DNA from: JBGCDD01 sp045105075
GTDB lineage: Bacteria; Pseudomonadota; Alphaproteobacteria; Rhodobacterales; Rhodobacteraceae
Reading direction: 5' to 3'
Assembly (NCBI GenBank): GCA_045105075.1
Contig: JBGCDD010000162.1
Coordinates: forward strand, 1-5,404
DNA length: 5,404 bases
Shown here: one piece after another, positions 1 through 5,404 of the stretch
Layout of the letters: every line of letters begins with the position of its first letter
How positions within the stretch are numbered: the first letter of the stretch is position 1
Program-made: the position numbers and the translations under genes
The notes under the pieces: generated by a model
What the model saw: the letters and a program-made list of their open reading frames with translations, nothing else
Database searches by the model: none
Told to the model about the DNA's origin: nothing

Positions 1-65
1 TGGCCGGCCGCGCCGGGCGTCCAGTGGCCTGCGATGAACAAGGAATAGTGGGGCAGGTCGGACAT
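1..65 (-). CDS. Aldehyde dehydrogenase, N-terminal fragment (cut by window edge)
   Basis: Only the first 21 codons are visible. They read MSDLPHYSLFIAGHWTPGAA followed by G, and the gene then leaves the window. The 'LFIAGHW' segment followed by a Gly/Pro-rich turn is how many NAD(P)-dependent aldehyde dehydrogenases begin (the first beta strand, usually 'l.I.G.w..g'). No catalytic Cys or Glu can be seen. The ATG is supported by an AAGGA ribosome binding site 7 nt upstream, which overlaps the stop codon of the preceding monooxygenase gene; the gap between the two genes is 10 bp, so it is the fifth gene of the operon. By context it would oxidise an aldehyde produced after the flavin oxygenase step, comparable with TgnC or a succinate-semialdehyde dehydrogenase. 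The family call rests on a very short peptide plus the operon context. Confidence 0.6.
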   Translation of the reverse strand, partial: MSDLPHYSLFIAGHWTPGAAG

Positions 66-72
66 GTGAATT

Positions 73-77
73 TCCTT
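73..77 (-). promoter_or_regulatory. Ribosome binding site of the aldehyde dehydrogenase gene
   Basis: AAGGA on the minus strand lies 7 nt before the ATG at 65. It overlaps the TAA stop (76-78) of the upstream monooxygenase gene. It decides the start of the truncated gene at the window edge and implies that ribosomes ending the oxygenase can re-initiate on the dehydrogenase. Confidence 0.7.
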
Positions 78-1110
78 ACGCCACAGCGGGCATGACTTGG
101 GTGATGAAACGTTCAAGCGAGGCGCGTTTGCGCGGCCCACTCATACCGTTATCGGACCAGAACGAAAACTCGTCAAAGCCCAGATCGCGGTAATGGCGGA
201 CCTGCTCGGTGACCTGCGCGATGGTGCCGATGGTCAGATCGCGGGCCATGTTGGCCGGGCTCATCATGGCGTTATCGGCCATCTCTTGCGCGCTGAGGGG
301 ATCAATCTGGCCTTGCCGCACAGCGCGTTTGTTTTGAAACCAGGCGCCGAAGGTGTTGTAAAAGCGGGAAAGTTCCTGCGCGGCTTCGGCGGCATCGTCT
401 TCGTCGCGCGCCACATAGGTATGGTGCAGCAACATGACTTTGGGGCGCGGTTTGTCACTGGCCGCGCAGGTTTCGTTGAAGCGTGTCATCAGGGTTTCGA
501 TCTCGTCGCGGCCCTGCCACAGCGGCGTGACCTGCACGTTAAAGCCGTTGTTGATGGCAAATTCAAAGCTGTTGGGATCGCGCGCAGCAACCCAGATCGG
601 TGGGCCGCCGTCCTGCACCGGTTTGGGCGCCGAGGTGGTTTCGGGGAATTGGTAAAATTCGCCGTCATGCGCGCAATCCCCGTCCCAGAGTTGCGGCAAC
701 AAGGGCACGGTTTCGCGCATCCGCTGGCCGGCCTCCCACGCGTCCATGCCGGGCATCATGCGTTCGTATTCATAGCTGTAGGCGCCGCGTGCCACGCCCA
801 GTTCCAAACGCCCGCCGGTGATCAGATCGGTCATCGCGGCCTCTCCGGCCAGTCGGATCGGGTGCCAGAACGGGGCGATCACGGTGCCGGTGCCCAGTTT
901 CACATGTTTGGTATGGCGCGCCAGATCGGTGATGGTCAGGAACGGGTTGGGCGCAATGGTGAACTCCATGCCGTGATGTTCGCCGGTCCAGATCGCGCGC
1001 ATGCCACCGTCATCGGCCAGCGTGCACAGGTCGAGAAAATCGCTGTACAAAGCGGCGTGGTTTTGGCCCGGATCAAGCCGTTCCATGTGGGCAAAGAGAG
1101 AAAAATCCAT
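76..1110 (-). CDS. Luciferase-like (LLM class) flavin-dependent monooxygenase, oxygenase component
   Basis: A 344-residue protein of the bacterial luciferase-like TIM-barrel family, of normal length for it. These enzymes use reduced FMN or FAD from a separate reductase to insert oxygen into an organic substrate in the cytoplasm. Visible family marks, in order, are: an N-terminal strand MDFSLF; 'WTGEHHG' at 41-47, the active-site EHH region; 'LGTGT' at 72-76; 'HPIRLAGEAAMTDLITGGRLELGVARG' at about 83-109, the strongest family signature; 'PIWVAA' at 171-176; and 'GTIAQVTEQVRHYRDLGFDEF' near 295-315. The gene starts 3 nt after the flavin reductase stop with only a weak purine-rich leader, so translation is probably coupled. 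The reductase next door argues for a two-component oxygenase. By gene neighbourhood it resembles TgnA, which opens the pyridinium ring of trigonelline, but the substrate is inferred and an alkane, sulfonate or other substrate is not excluded. Confidence 0.92.
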   Translation of the reverse strand: MDFSLFAHMERLDPGQNHAALYSDFLDLCTLADDGGMRAIWTGEHHGMEFTIAPNPFLTITDLARHTKHVKLGTGTVIAPFWHPIRLAGEAAMTDLITGGRLELGVARGAYSYEYERMMPGMDAWEAGQRMRETVPLLPQLWDGDCAHDGEFYQFPETTSAPKPVQDGGPPIWVAARDPNSFEFAINNGFNVQVTPLWQGRDEIETLMTRFNETCAASDKPRPKVMLLHHTYVARDEDDAAEAAQELSRFYNTFGAWFQNKRAVRQGQIDPLSAQEMADNAMMSPANMARDLTIGTIAQVTEQVRHYRDLGFDEFSFWSDNGMSGPRKRASLERFITQVMPAVA

Positions 1111-1113
1111 GGC

Positions 1114-1995
1114 TTAGCTTTCTGTCTGGGGGAACACATCGCCTGCGTGCGCGTCGCCCACGTATAGGCCATAGGCGCGGGCGCGGTGTTCGGTGGCAAA
1201 GCGGCGCAGCATGTCGGTGACGGCGGCGTCGGGCAGATTGGGCAAGGCCGACAGCGCGACGGGGCGCAGGTTTGGCGGGCTTTGGCAGGTGGCGCGGAAC
1301 ACCACGCATCGGGTGCCATCCTCGGCGTTATAAATCGAATAGACCGGCCCGATGTCGGCTGTGATGCCTTGGCCGATCAGCGCGGCGCGCAGCGCGCTCA
1401 GCGCGCCTTGGCCGGGGGGCACGGTGGTCCAGGGCAGATCGTGATCGGGTCCCAGATAGAGGTGATCGGCGTGTTCCAGCAGCACGCCCACCCGGCCTGC
1501 GCGTGTGGTTGCGGCGTCGGCGCGGCGTTCCTGTGCCAAGCTGAAATAGCCGTTTGGACCATAGCCCAAGCCCGGTTGCGCGCTGATGTCAAAGTCATCG
1601 ACGGCGCCGATCAGCACGGTGTGATCGCCTGCCGGGATGGATTGTGTGACGTGGCAACTGAACCCGGCCGCGCGGCCTTTGATCAGCGCGCAGCCTTGGG
1701 CGTCGGGGTCGCATTCGCCGGGTTCGAAACGGGTGCCGGTGCGGCTGGCATAGCGGTTGGCCACGTCTTCCTGCCCTTCGGCAAGGATGCTGAGCGCGAA
1801 ATGTGCCGCCGAGGTGAACGCGCTGTAACTGGACAAATGCGCGCCCGGACAAACCAGCAACAGCGGCGGATCGAGCGAGACAGAGGTGAAGGAATTGGCC
1901 GTGAACCCGTGCAATTGCCCGGCGGCGTCGCGGGTGGTGACAACGGTGACGCCGGTCAGGAATTGGCCAAAGGCGCGGCGTAGATCCTGGCTCAT
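1114..1995 (-). CDS. Flavin reductase-like FMN-binding protein with C-terminal degenerate Nudix-like extension
   Basis: A 293-residue protein. Residues 1-155 form a flavin reductase-like split-barrel domain of the HpaC/DIM6-NTAB type. It starts 'LRRAFGQFLTGVTVVTT', has the flavin-binding 'GFTANSFTSVSLDPPLLLVC' at 30-49, and ends with 'GDHTVLIGAVDDF' at 123-135. Simple family members are about 160-190 residues, so about 130 residues are extra. That extension begins 'GRVGVLLEHADHLYLG' (167-182) and contains 'LPWTTVPPGQGALSALRAAL' (187-206). This looks like a Nudix fold whose catalytic glutamates are missing. The protein would reduce FMN or FAD with NAD(P)H and pass it to the adjacent luciferase-like oxygenase. 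The start is set by an AGGTG ribosome binding site 5 nt upstream and a 4-bp ATGA overlap with the hydrolase stop. The reductase call is firm; the Nudix-like reading is by eye. Confidence 0.92.
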   Translation of the reverse strand: MSQDLRRAFGQFLTGVTVVTTRDAAGQLHGFTANSFTSVSLDPPLLLVCPGAHLSSYSAFTSAAHFALSILAEGQEDVANRYASRTGTRFEPGECDPDAQGCALIKGRAAGFSCHVTQSIPAGDHTVLIGAVDDFDISAQPGLGYGPNGYFSLAQERRADAATTRAGRVGVLLEHADHLYLGPDHDLPWTTVPPGQGALSALRAALIGQGITADIGPVYSIYNAEDGTRCVVFRATCQSPPNLRPVALSALPNLPDAAVTDMLRRFATEHRARAYGLYVGDAHAGDVFPQTES

Positions 1996-2774
1996 GCCGG
2001 CACCTGTGCGATCAGGTGGGGTGCGATGGCGGCGGCGTGGGTCATCGGAGCCATGTGGGCGGCGTTCTCAAGGATGATTGCGGTGGCGTTGGGGGCCAGA
2101 TCGGCCATTTGGTGGGTCATCTGCGGGGTGGAGTTTGGCTCGTCCGCGCCGGTCAGGAACAGGGCGGGACAGGTGAGATTGGCCAGTTGGGTCCGGCTGG
2201 GGCCGGGATGGGTGGCAAAAACGGTGTAGGCGGCTTTGTAGCTGGCAGGATCGCAAGAGGTCAGCCAGTCGGCGCAGGCGCGCGCCATATCGGTGTTGTG
2301 ATCGGGGCCAAACCAGCGGGTCAGCGTCGCGCCCGGATCGCCGGGGGCGGTGCTGCTGAGGCTTTGGGCGCGAGCTTTTACGGCGGCGGTGGCCGGGGCG
2401 GAGCGTTCGAAAATCGCGTTGAGCGCTGCTACGTGGATGATGCGATCCGGGAGTTTTGCCGCCAGATCCAGCGCGATCATCGCGCCCATTGAATGTCCGA
2501 CCACGCCGGCGGGACCGGGTAACTGGTTGATATAATTGGCGATGGGGGGCGTGAAGCCGTCAAGCCCGGGGGCATCGGGGGGGGCGCTGGTGCCGTGGCC
2601 GGGCATGTCGATCACATGCAGGCGCGCGTGCGGCGTCAGCAATGGGATCAGCGCGCCCCAGGCCTCGGCGCGCAGGCCAACGCCGTGGATCAGCACCAGA
2701 TCGGGGCCAGACCCAGCCCGCCACCCGGACAGACCGGGCGCGAGCTCAGATCGCGGCAGGGTTGTCCAGGTCAT
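1992..2774 (-). CDS. Alpha/beta-fold hydrolase
   Basis: A 260-residue cytoplasmic alpha/beta hydrolase of usual length with a complete-looking catalytic set: oxyanion-hole 'HGVG' at 30-33, 'DMPGHG' at 56-61, nucleophile elbow GHSMG at 93-97 with Ser95, acid Asp211 in 'LTGADEP', and His240 in 'NAAHMAP'. There is no signal peptide. It overlaps the PF06684 gene upstream by 29 bp in a different frame and the reductase downstream by 4 bp, so it sits inside the operon. An AAGGA site 8 nt before the ATG supports this start, and no other ATG precedes the oxyanion motif. The family includes esterases, lactonases and C-C or amide-bond hydrolases. In this context a role like TgnD, which hydrolyses a formamido-methylene-succinate ring-opening product, is plausible, but specificity cannot be deduced. 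Confidence 0.92.
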   Translation of the reverse strand: MTWTTLPRSELAPGLSGWRAGSGPDLVLIHGVGLRAEAWGALIPLLTPHARLHVIDMPGHGTSAPPDAPGLDGFTPPIANYINQLPGPAGVVGHSMGAMIALDLAAKLPDRIIHVAALNAIFERSAPATAAVKARAQSLSSTAPGDPGATLTRWFGPDHNTDMARACADWLTSCDPASYKAAYTVFATHPGPSRTQLANLTCPALFLTGADEPNSTPQMTHQMADLAPNATAIILENAAHMAPMTHAAAIAPHLIAQVPA

Positions 2775-3342
2775 GGCCGAGATCCTTCAGGTCCTGATAC
2801 CGGTCGCCGATGCGGTGATGCGGACGCCCGCCGGTGGCGCCGCCCAGCACAACAACGATTTCATCGGCGCGCGGGGCGTCGGGAATGGCGAATTGCACGG
2901 TCAGATAATGCGAGCGTCGTCCGGCATCGTTCTTGTCCATCAAGGGCACCGAAATTGGCGCATTGGCAGGGCCGCGCGTGTTGGTGAACGCCAGATACGA
3001 GGTCGCGCCCACGGCCTCGCGGAAGACATTGCCAAAGCGCAAAGTGTGGATCAAACCCGAGCCATGCTCGATCTCGCCGTCCAACCCGACGATGGCGGCT
3101 TTGCCGAAGGCTTCGATCTTGTCGCCCGGCGCGATGGCAGTGATGCGTTGGGTCAGCGCGGCGCCTAAAACCGGGCCAAATGCGGCGATTTCGGGTTTCA
3201 AATCAGCGGCGTAACGTCCGGCCCACGGGTTGGTGACCACCGCAGCAACGGCGAACATCAGCCAGGGTTCAGGCGCGGTTTTAAAGCCTTCGACCAGGGT
3301 TTCTTCTTGGTAGGTGACGAATTTGCGAATGTCGGGGGTCAT
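2746..3342 (-). CDS. Amino acid synthesis (PF06684 / DUF1185) family protein
   Basis: A 198-residue protein, near the usual length of PF06684. Conserved blocks are recognisable: an N-terminal 'IRKFVTYQEETLVEG'; 'VTNPWAGRY' at 36-44; 'GKAAIVGLDGEIEHGSGLIH' at 80-99; 'DAPRADEIVVVL' at 155-166; and 'GGRPHHRIGD' at 171-180. Known structures of this family show a variant of the Bacillus chorismate mutase fold, and a role in amino acid metabolism was suggested from them; as far as I know the reaction is not settled. It is the first gene of the operon. Its start lies about 17 nt from the predicted transcription start, with a weak GGA Shine-Dalgarno element. Its 3' end overlaps the hydrolase gene by 29 bp. 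Its place at the head of an oxygenase operon suggests it handles an unstable pathway intermediate, for example by isomerisation, tautomerisation or hydrolysis; that is inference. Confidence 0.9.
   Translation of the reverse strand: MTPDIRKFVTYQEETLVEGFKTAPEPWLMFAVAAVVTNPWAGRYAADLKPEIAAFGPVLGAALTQRITAIAPGDKIEAFGKAAIVGLDGEIEHGSGLIHTLRFGNVFREAVGATSYLAFTNTRGPANAPISVPLMDKNDAGRRSHYLTVQFAIPDAPRADEIVVVLGGATGGRPHHRIGDRYQDLKDLGHDLDNPAAI
2783..2787 (-). promoter_or_regulatory. Ribosome binding site of the alpha/beta hydrolase gene
   Basis: AAGGA on the minus strand, 8 nt before the ATG at 2774, lies inside the end of the PF06684 coding sequence. It supports the choice of a start that gives a 29-bp gene overlap. 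Confidence 0.65.
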
Positions 3343-3365
3343 GAGCGATCCAGTGGTTTTGGCTC

Positions 3366-3394
3366 ACTATGACCGGGCGCGCGGCGCGTGACAA
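3366..3394 (-). promoter_or_regulatory. Predicted sigma70-type promoter of the catabolic operon
   Basis: Read on the minus strand, TTGTCA (3389-3394, 5 of 6 to the -35 consensus) is followed after exactly 17 nt by CATAGT (3366-3371, 4 of 6 to the -10 consensus). Transcription would start near 3359, leaving a 5' leader of about 16 nt before the ATG at 3342. The LysR-type dyad centred at 3425 would then lie about 66 bp upstream of the start, which is the classical position of the LysR recognition site. The prediction is from sequence alone; the good spacing and the fit to the dyad raise confidence. Confidence 0.6.
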
Positions 3395-3412
3395 ACGATA
3401 GAAAATGCGCCA

Positions 3413-3437
3413 TTGCCATTAGGGTTCTTAATGCCAA
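3413..3437. promoter_or_regulatory. Predicted LysR-type operator (T-N11-A dyad)
   Basis: An interrupted palindrome has 9-bp arms, TTGCCATTA (3413-3421) and TAATGCCAA (3429-3437), matching at 8 of 9 positions around a 7-bp spacer. The inner CATTA...TAATG arms are perfect and contain the T-N11-A pattern typical of LysR-family sites. It lies in the divergent region between the LysR gene and the operon it probably controls. Its right end overlaps the Shine-Dalgarno region of the LysR gene (AAGGGG, 3436-3441), so bound regulator would also cover its own gene's start, consistent with autorepression. A second, smaller inverted repeat, AATG-CGC-CATT (3404-3414, centre about -50), sits between the dyad and the -35 and could be part of an activation subsite. 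Confidence 0.7.
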
Positions 3438-3447
3438 GGGGCGTCGA

Positions 3448-4305
3448 ATGCCAAAATCTCTGCCGCCGCTCACCTGGTTTCGTGCCTTTGACAGCGCCGC
3501 ACGGCATCTGAGTTTCACGGCTGCGGCGGGTGAGTTGGGTCTGACCCAATCGGCGATCAGCCAGCATGTGCGCGCGCTTGAGTTGCGGCTGGGCACGCAG
3601 CTGTTTGTGCGCCGCCCGCGTGGATTGGCGCTGACCGATGCGGGGCGCACGATGGTGCCGGATGTGGCGGCGGCGATGGCGCGCCTTGGCGCTGCGACCG
3701 AGCCGTTTTTGCCCACCAGTGCGCCCGATGTGATCAAGATTGCCACCAGTGCCAGTGTGGCACGCTGGATCATTGCGCCGGGGTTGGGCGCGTTTCAGCG
3801 TGTAAATCCGGGCCAGCGGGTGCATCTGATCAGCACGGTCTGGCCCGACGATTTTGCCGCCGCGCAGGCCGATGTCGAGATCCGATTTGGCGCGCGCGAT
3901 GTTGTGGGCGCGGGGGCAGAACTGTTGCATCCCAATGGGTTGGTGGCGGTGATGGCGCCCCAGCTGGGCGCGGCGGGTGATCTGTCGGTGTTGCGCCAGG
4001 TGCCGCTGATCCAGCCGGTGGGGCTGAGCACGTCCTGGGCGCAGATCTGTCGCAAGTTGGGTCAGGGGGACGGGGCGGCGGCGGTGTTTGTGGACACCCA
4101 TGGATTGGCGGTGGATCTGGCGGTGAACGGCGCAGGCGTTGCGCTGACCCATGCTTTGATTGCGGCCCCAGCATTGGCGCAAAGGCGGTTGGTGCAGCTG
4201 AGCATGCCCGAACAGGACGCGGTCGAGGGGTATTATCTGGCGACACACAGCCGGGGCGATGGCGCGGCGCGTTTTATGGACTGGTTCAAGGCGCAGCTGG
4301 TTTAG
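3448..4305 (+). CDS. LysR-family transcriptional regulator (GcvA-like)
   Basis: A 285-residue LysR-type regulator from the preferred ATG at 3448. Residues about 6-64 form the winged helix-turn-helix: 'LPPLTWFRAFDSAARHLSFTAAAGELGLTQSAISQHVRALE', then 'LGTQLFVRRPRGLALTDAGR'. The rest is the periplasmic-binding-protein-like effector domain. The N-terminus 'LPPL..FRAF..AARHLSFT.AA.EL' is typical of the GcvA-like branch. The reading frame is open upstream to a GTG at 3388, but AAGGGG lies 6 nt before the ATG and family members begin just ahead of 'LPPL', so the shorter form is chosen. It is divergent from the catabolic operon with a LysR-type dyad between them, so it most likely activates that operon when a pathway substrate or intermediate binds, and represses itself. 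Its stop overlaps the convergent cueR stop. The effector is unknown. Confidence 0.93.
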   Translation: MPKSLPPLTWFRAFDSAARHLSFTAAAGELGLTQSAISQHVRALELRLGTQLFVRRPRGLALTDAGRTMVPDVAAAMARLGAATEPFLPTSAPDVIKIATSASVARWIIAPGLGAFQRVNPGQRVHLISTVWPDDFAAAQADVEIRFGARDVVGAGAELLHPNGLVAVMAPQLGAAGDLSVLRQVPLIQPVGLSTSWAQICRKLGQGDGAAAVFVDTHGLAVDLAVNGAGVALTHALIAAPALAQRRLVQLSMPEQDAVEGYYLATHSRGDGAARFMDWFKAQLV

Positions 4306-4694
4306 GCTTGCTCGGCGCTCAGCGATTGCAGGATCGGGCAGTCGGGCCGATTGTCGCCCGCGCAACTGGCCACCAGTGCGCCCAAAGTGTCGCGCATCGC
4401 CATCAGGTCGGTGATTTTGGCCTCGATCTGTGCCAGATGTTCGCTGGCGATGGCGCGCACCTCACTGCTGGCGCGGCTGCTGTCATCGTAAAGCGCCAAC
4501 AGCGCGCGGCAGTCTTCGATGCTGAACCCCAACGCGCGCGCGCGGGCCAGAAACACGAGTTTGTGCAGATCATTGTCCGAAAATGCACGATAGCCATTGG
4601 CGTCGCGGTCCGGGCGGATCAACCCGATATCTTCGTAATAGCGGATGGTTTTGGCAGCCAATCCGGCGCGTTGCGCGACCGTTCCGATGTTCAT
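4302..4694 (-). CDS. cueR: Cu(I)-responsive MerR-family regulator CueR
   Basis: A 130-residue MerR-family protein, close to the 135 residues of E. coli CueR. The N-terminal winged helix is MNIGTVAQRAGLAAKTIRYY followed by EDIGLI and 'NGYRAFSDNDL'; a long dimerisation helix covers about 80-110. The metal loop 'CAGDNRPDC' gives Cys111 and Cys119 in the CX7C spacing that binds a single Cu(I) in CueR. Ser76 (in 'ASSEVR') aligns with E. coli Ser77, the residue that marks sensors of monovalent ions (Cu, Ag, Au) as opposed to Zn or Hg sensors. The gene overlaps the end of copA by 4 bp (ATGA) with a GGAG ribosome binding site 7 nt upstream, so it is translated from the copA message; no promoter of its own is apparent. 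It would activate copper-efflux genes, including probably its own operon, when cytosolic Cu(I) rises. Au/Ag sensing is the main alternative. Confidence 0.93.
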   Translation of the reverse strand: MNIGTVAQRAGLAAKTIRYYEDIGLIRPDRDANGYRAFSDNDLHKLVFLARARALGFSIEDCRALLALYDDSSRASSEVRAIASEHLAQIEAKITDLMAMRDTLGALVASCAGDNRPDCPILQSLSAEQA

Positions 4695-5404
4695 GGGGTG
4701 GCTCCTGCGGGGATGTGGCGCAAGCGCAGCGCGTTGGTGATCACAAAGACTGACGACAGCGCCATCGCGCCCGCCGCAAGCATCGGCGACAGCAATGTGG
4801 CGGTCGCGGGGTACAAAACGCCCGCTGCCACCGGGATCAGCGCGGTGTTATAGGCAAAGGCCCAGAACAGGTTTTGGCGGATGTTGGCCAGGGTCGCCCG
4901 GCTGACGCGGATGGCGGTGACCACGCCGTTCAGATCGCCCGACATCAACACCACATCGGCCGCCTCGATTGCCACATCTGTGCCGGTGCCAATGGCGATG
5001 CCAGTGTCGGCGCGCGCCAAGGCCGGGGCGTCGTTGATGCCGTCGCCCACGAAAGCGACCGGGCCTGTCAGCTTTTTCAAAGCGGCGACTTTCCCGGCAG
5101 GCTGTACCTCGGCCACGACCTGTGTGATGCCCAAGCCCTGCGCGATGTGGTGCGCGGTGGCCTTGGTGTCACCGGTGATCAGCGCGAGGGTCAGCCCCAT
5201 GTTTTGCAAGGATTTTATTGCGGCTGGAGTCGAAGGTTTGAGCGTGTCCGACACGCCCAGCACAGCGCGCACCTGGTTGTCGATGGCGACAAACACCGGG
5301 GTTTCGCCGCGCTGCGCCATCTGGTCGGCTTCACGGTTGAGTTTGGCCGGGATATCCTCGACATAACGCGCGGCGCCAACGCGGACGTCGTGGCCATCGA
5401 CCTG
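4691..5404 (-). CDS. copA: Cu(I)-exporting P1B-type ATPase CopA, C-terminal 237 residues (5' end outside window)
   Basis: The frame is open to the right edge, so this is the C-terminal third of a larger protein and the internal Met at 5320 is not the start. Numbering visible residues from the edge, 1-30 are the end of the nucleotide-binding domain ('VDGHDVRVGAARYVED'). The remaining P-domain has 'ITGDT' at 76-80 and the hinge 'GDGINDAPAL' at 120-129. The last two membrane helices carry 'YN' at 185-186 ('FAYNTALIPVAAG') and 'MALSS' at 214-218 ('MALSSVFVITNALRLR'). The YN and MxxSS elements are the Cu(I)-binding signature of P1B-1 ATPases. The phosphorylated DKTG, the CPC helix and any N-terminal metal-binding domains lie outside the window. 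The protein would pump Cu(I) from cytoplasm to periplasm across the inner membrane using ATP. It precedes cueR with a 4-bp overlap, so pump and sensor share a transcript. Confidence 0.95.
   Translation of the reverse strand, partial: QVDGHDVRVGAARYVEDIPAKLNREADQMAQRGETPVFVAIDNQVRAVLGVSDTLKPSTPAAIKSLQNMGLTLALITGDTKATAHHIAQGLGITQVVAEVQPAGKVAALKKLTGPVAFVGDGINDAPALARADTGIAIGTGTDVAIEAADVVLMSGDLNGVVTAIRVSRATLANIRQNLFWAFAYNTALIPVAAGVLYPATATLLSPMLAAGAMALSSVFVITNALRLRHIPAGATP

Noticed and set aside
97..1167. Long plus-strand open frame of 356 codons opposite the oxygenase gene
   Set aside because: It is a mirror of the oxygenase gene in GC-rich DNA. Its translation is low-complexity (rich in G, H, R, V) with no family signature, while the minus strand has a clear luciferase-like protein.
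1186..1983. Long plus-strand open frame of 265 codons opposite the flavin reductase
   Set aside because: Antisense shadow: no recognisable motifs, and the minus-strand protein is a clear flavin reductase.
2536..3168. Plus-strand open frame of 210 codons opposite the hydrolase/PF06684 junction
   Set aside because: It covers two well-supported minus-strand genes and shows no protein family features.
3388..3433. Plus-strand sigma70 promoter for the LysR gene
   Set aside because: GTGACA at 3388-3393 resembles a -35 and CTTAAT at 3427-3432 a -10, but neither has a partner at 16-18 nt spacing, so no promoter is called.
3388..3447. GTG start at 3388 giving a 20-residue N-terminal extension of the LysR protein
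   Set aside because: It would run through the operator and lacks family similarity; the ATG at 3448 has an AAGGGG site and the normal family N-terminus.
3367..4365. Minus-strand open frame of 332 codons opposite the LysR gene
   Set aside because: Arg/His/Gln-rich translation typical of an antisense frame; the plus strand has an unmistakable LysR helix-turn-helix.
5318..5320. ATG at 5320 as the start of a short 209-residue ATPase-like protein
   Set aside because: The frame is open beyond it to the window edge and encodes expected ATPase nucleotide-domain sequence, so this is an internal Met of CopA.

Overview
The window is GC-rich and densely coding, with no RNA genes, mobile elements or CRISPR array visible. 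Gene packing, base composition and protein types suggest an alphaproteobacterium, most likely of the Rhodobacteraceae/Roseobacter kind. That assignment is inference, because there is no phylogenetic marker here.

Layout. (1) Positions 1-3342, minus strand: a compact five-gene catabolic operon, read right to left. It encodes a PF06684 'amino acid synthesis' (DUF1185) protein, an alpha/beta hydrolase, a flavin reductase with an unusual C-terminal extension, a luciferase-like flavin-dependent monooxygenase, and the first residues of an aldehyde dehydrogenase running off the left edge. Junctions are -29, -4, +3 and +10 bp, so the genes are almost certainly co-transcribed and partly translationally coupled. 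(2) Positions 3343-3447: a short divergent control region with a long LysR-type dyad and a good sigma70-like promoter facing the operon. (3) Positions 3448-4305, plus strand: a LysR-type regulator. (4) Positions 4302-5404, minus strand: a copper-resistance unit, with the C-terminal third of a Cu(I) P1B-type ATPase (CopA) overlapping a CueR-type MerR regulator by 4 bp. CueR in turn meets the LysR gene tail to tail with a 4-bp overlap.

How the genes may work together. The reductase would supply reduced flavin to the luciferase-like oxygenase. The oxygenase would attack a substrate, an aldehyde dehydrogenase would oxidise an aldehyde product, and the alpha/beta hydrolase would cleave an ester, lactone or amide intermediate. 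This set resembles the trigonelline (N-methylnicotinate) degradation module of Acinetobacter baylyi (TgnA oxygenase, TgnB reductase, TgnC aldehyde dehydrogenase, TgnD hydrolase). It also resembles other two-component flavin-dependent pyridine-ring-opening pathways. I therefore infer an N-heteroaromatic (pyridine or pyridinium) ring-cleavage operon under LysR control. The exact substrate cannot be read from the sequence. The copper genes appear unrelated in function and merely adjacent.
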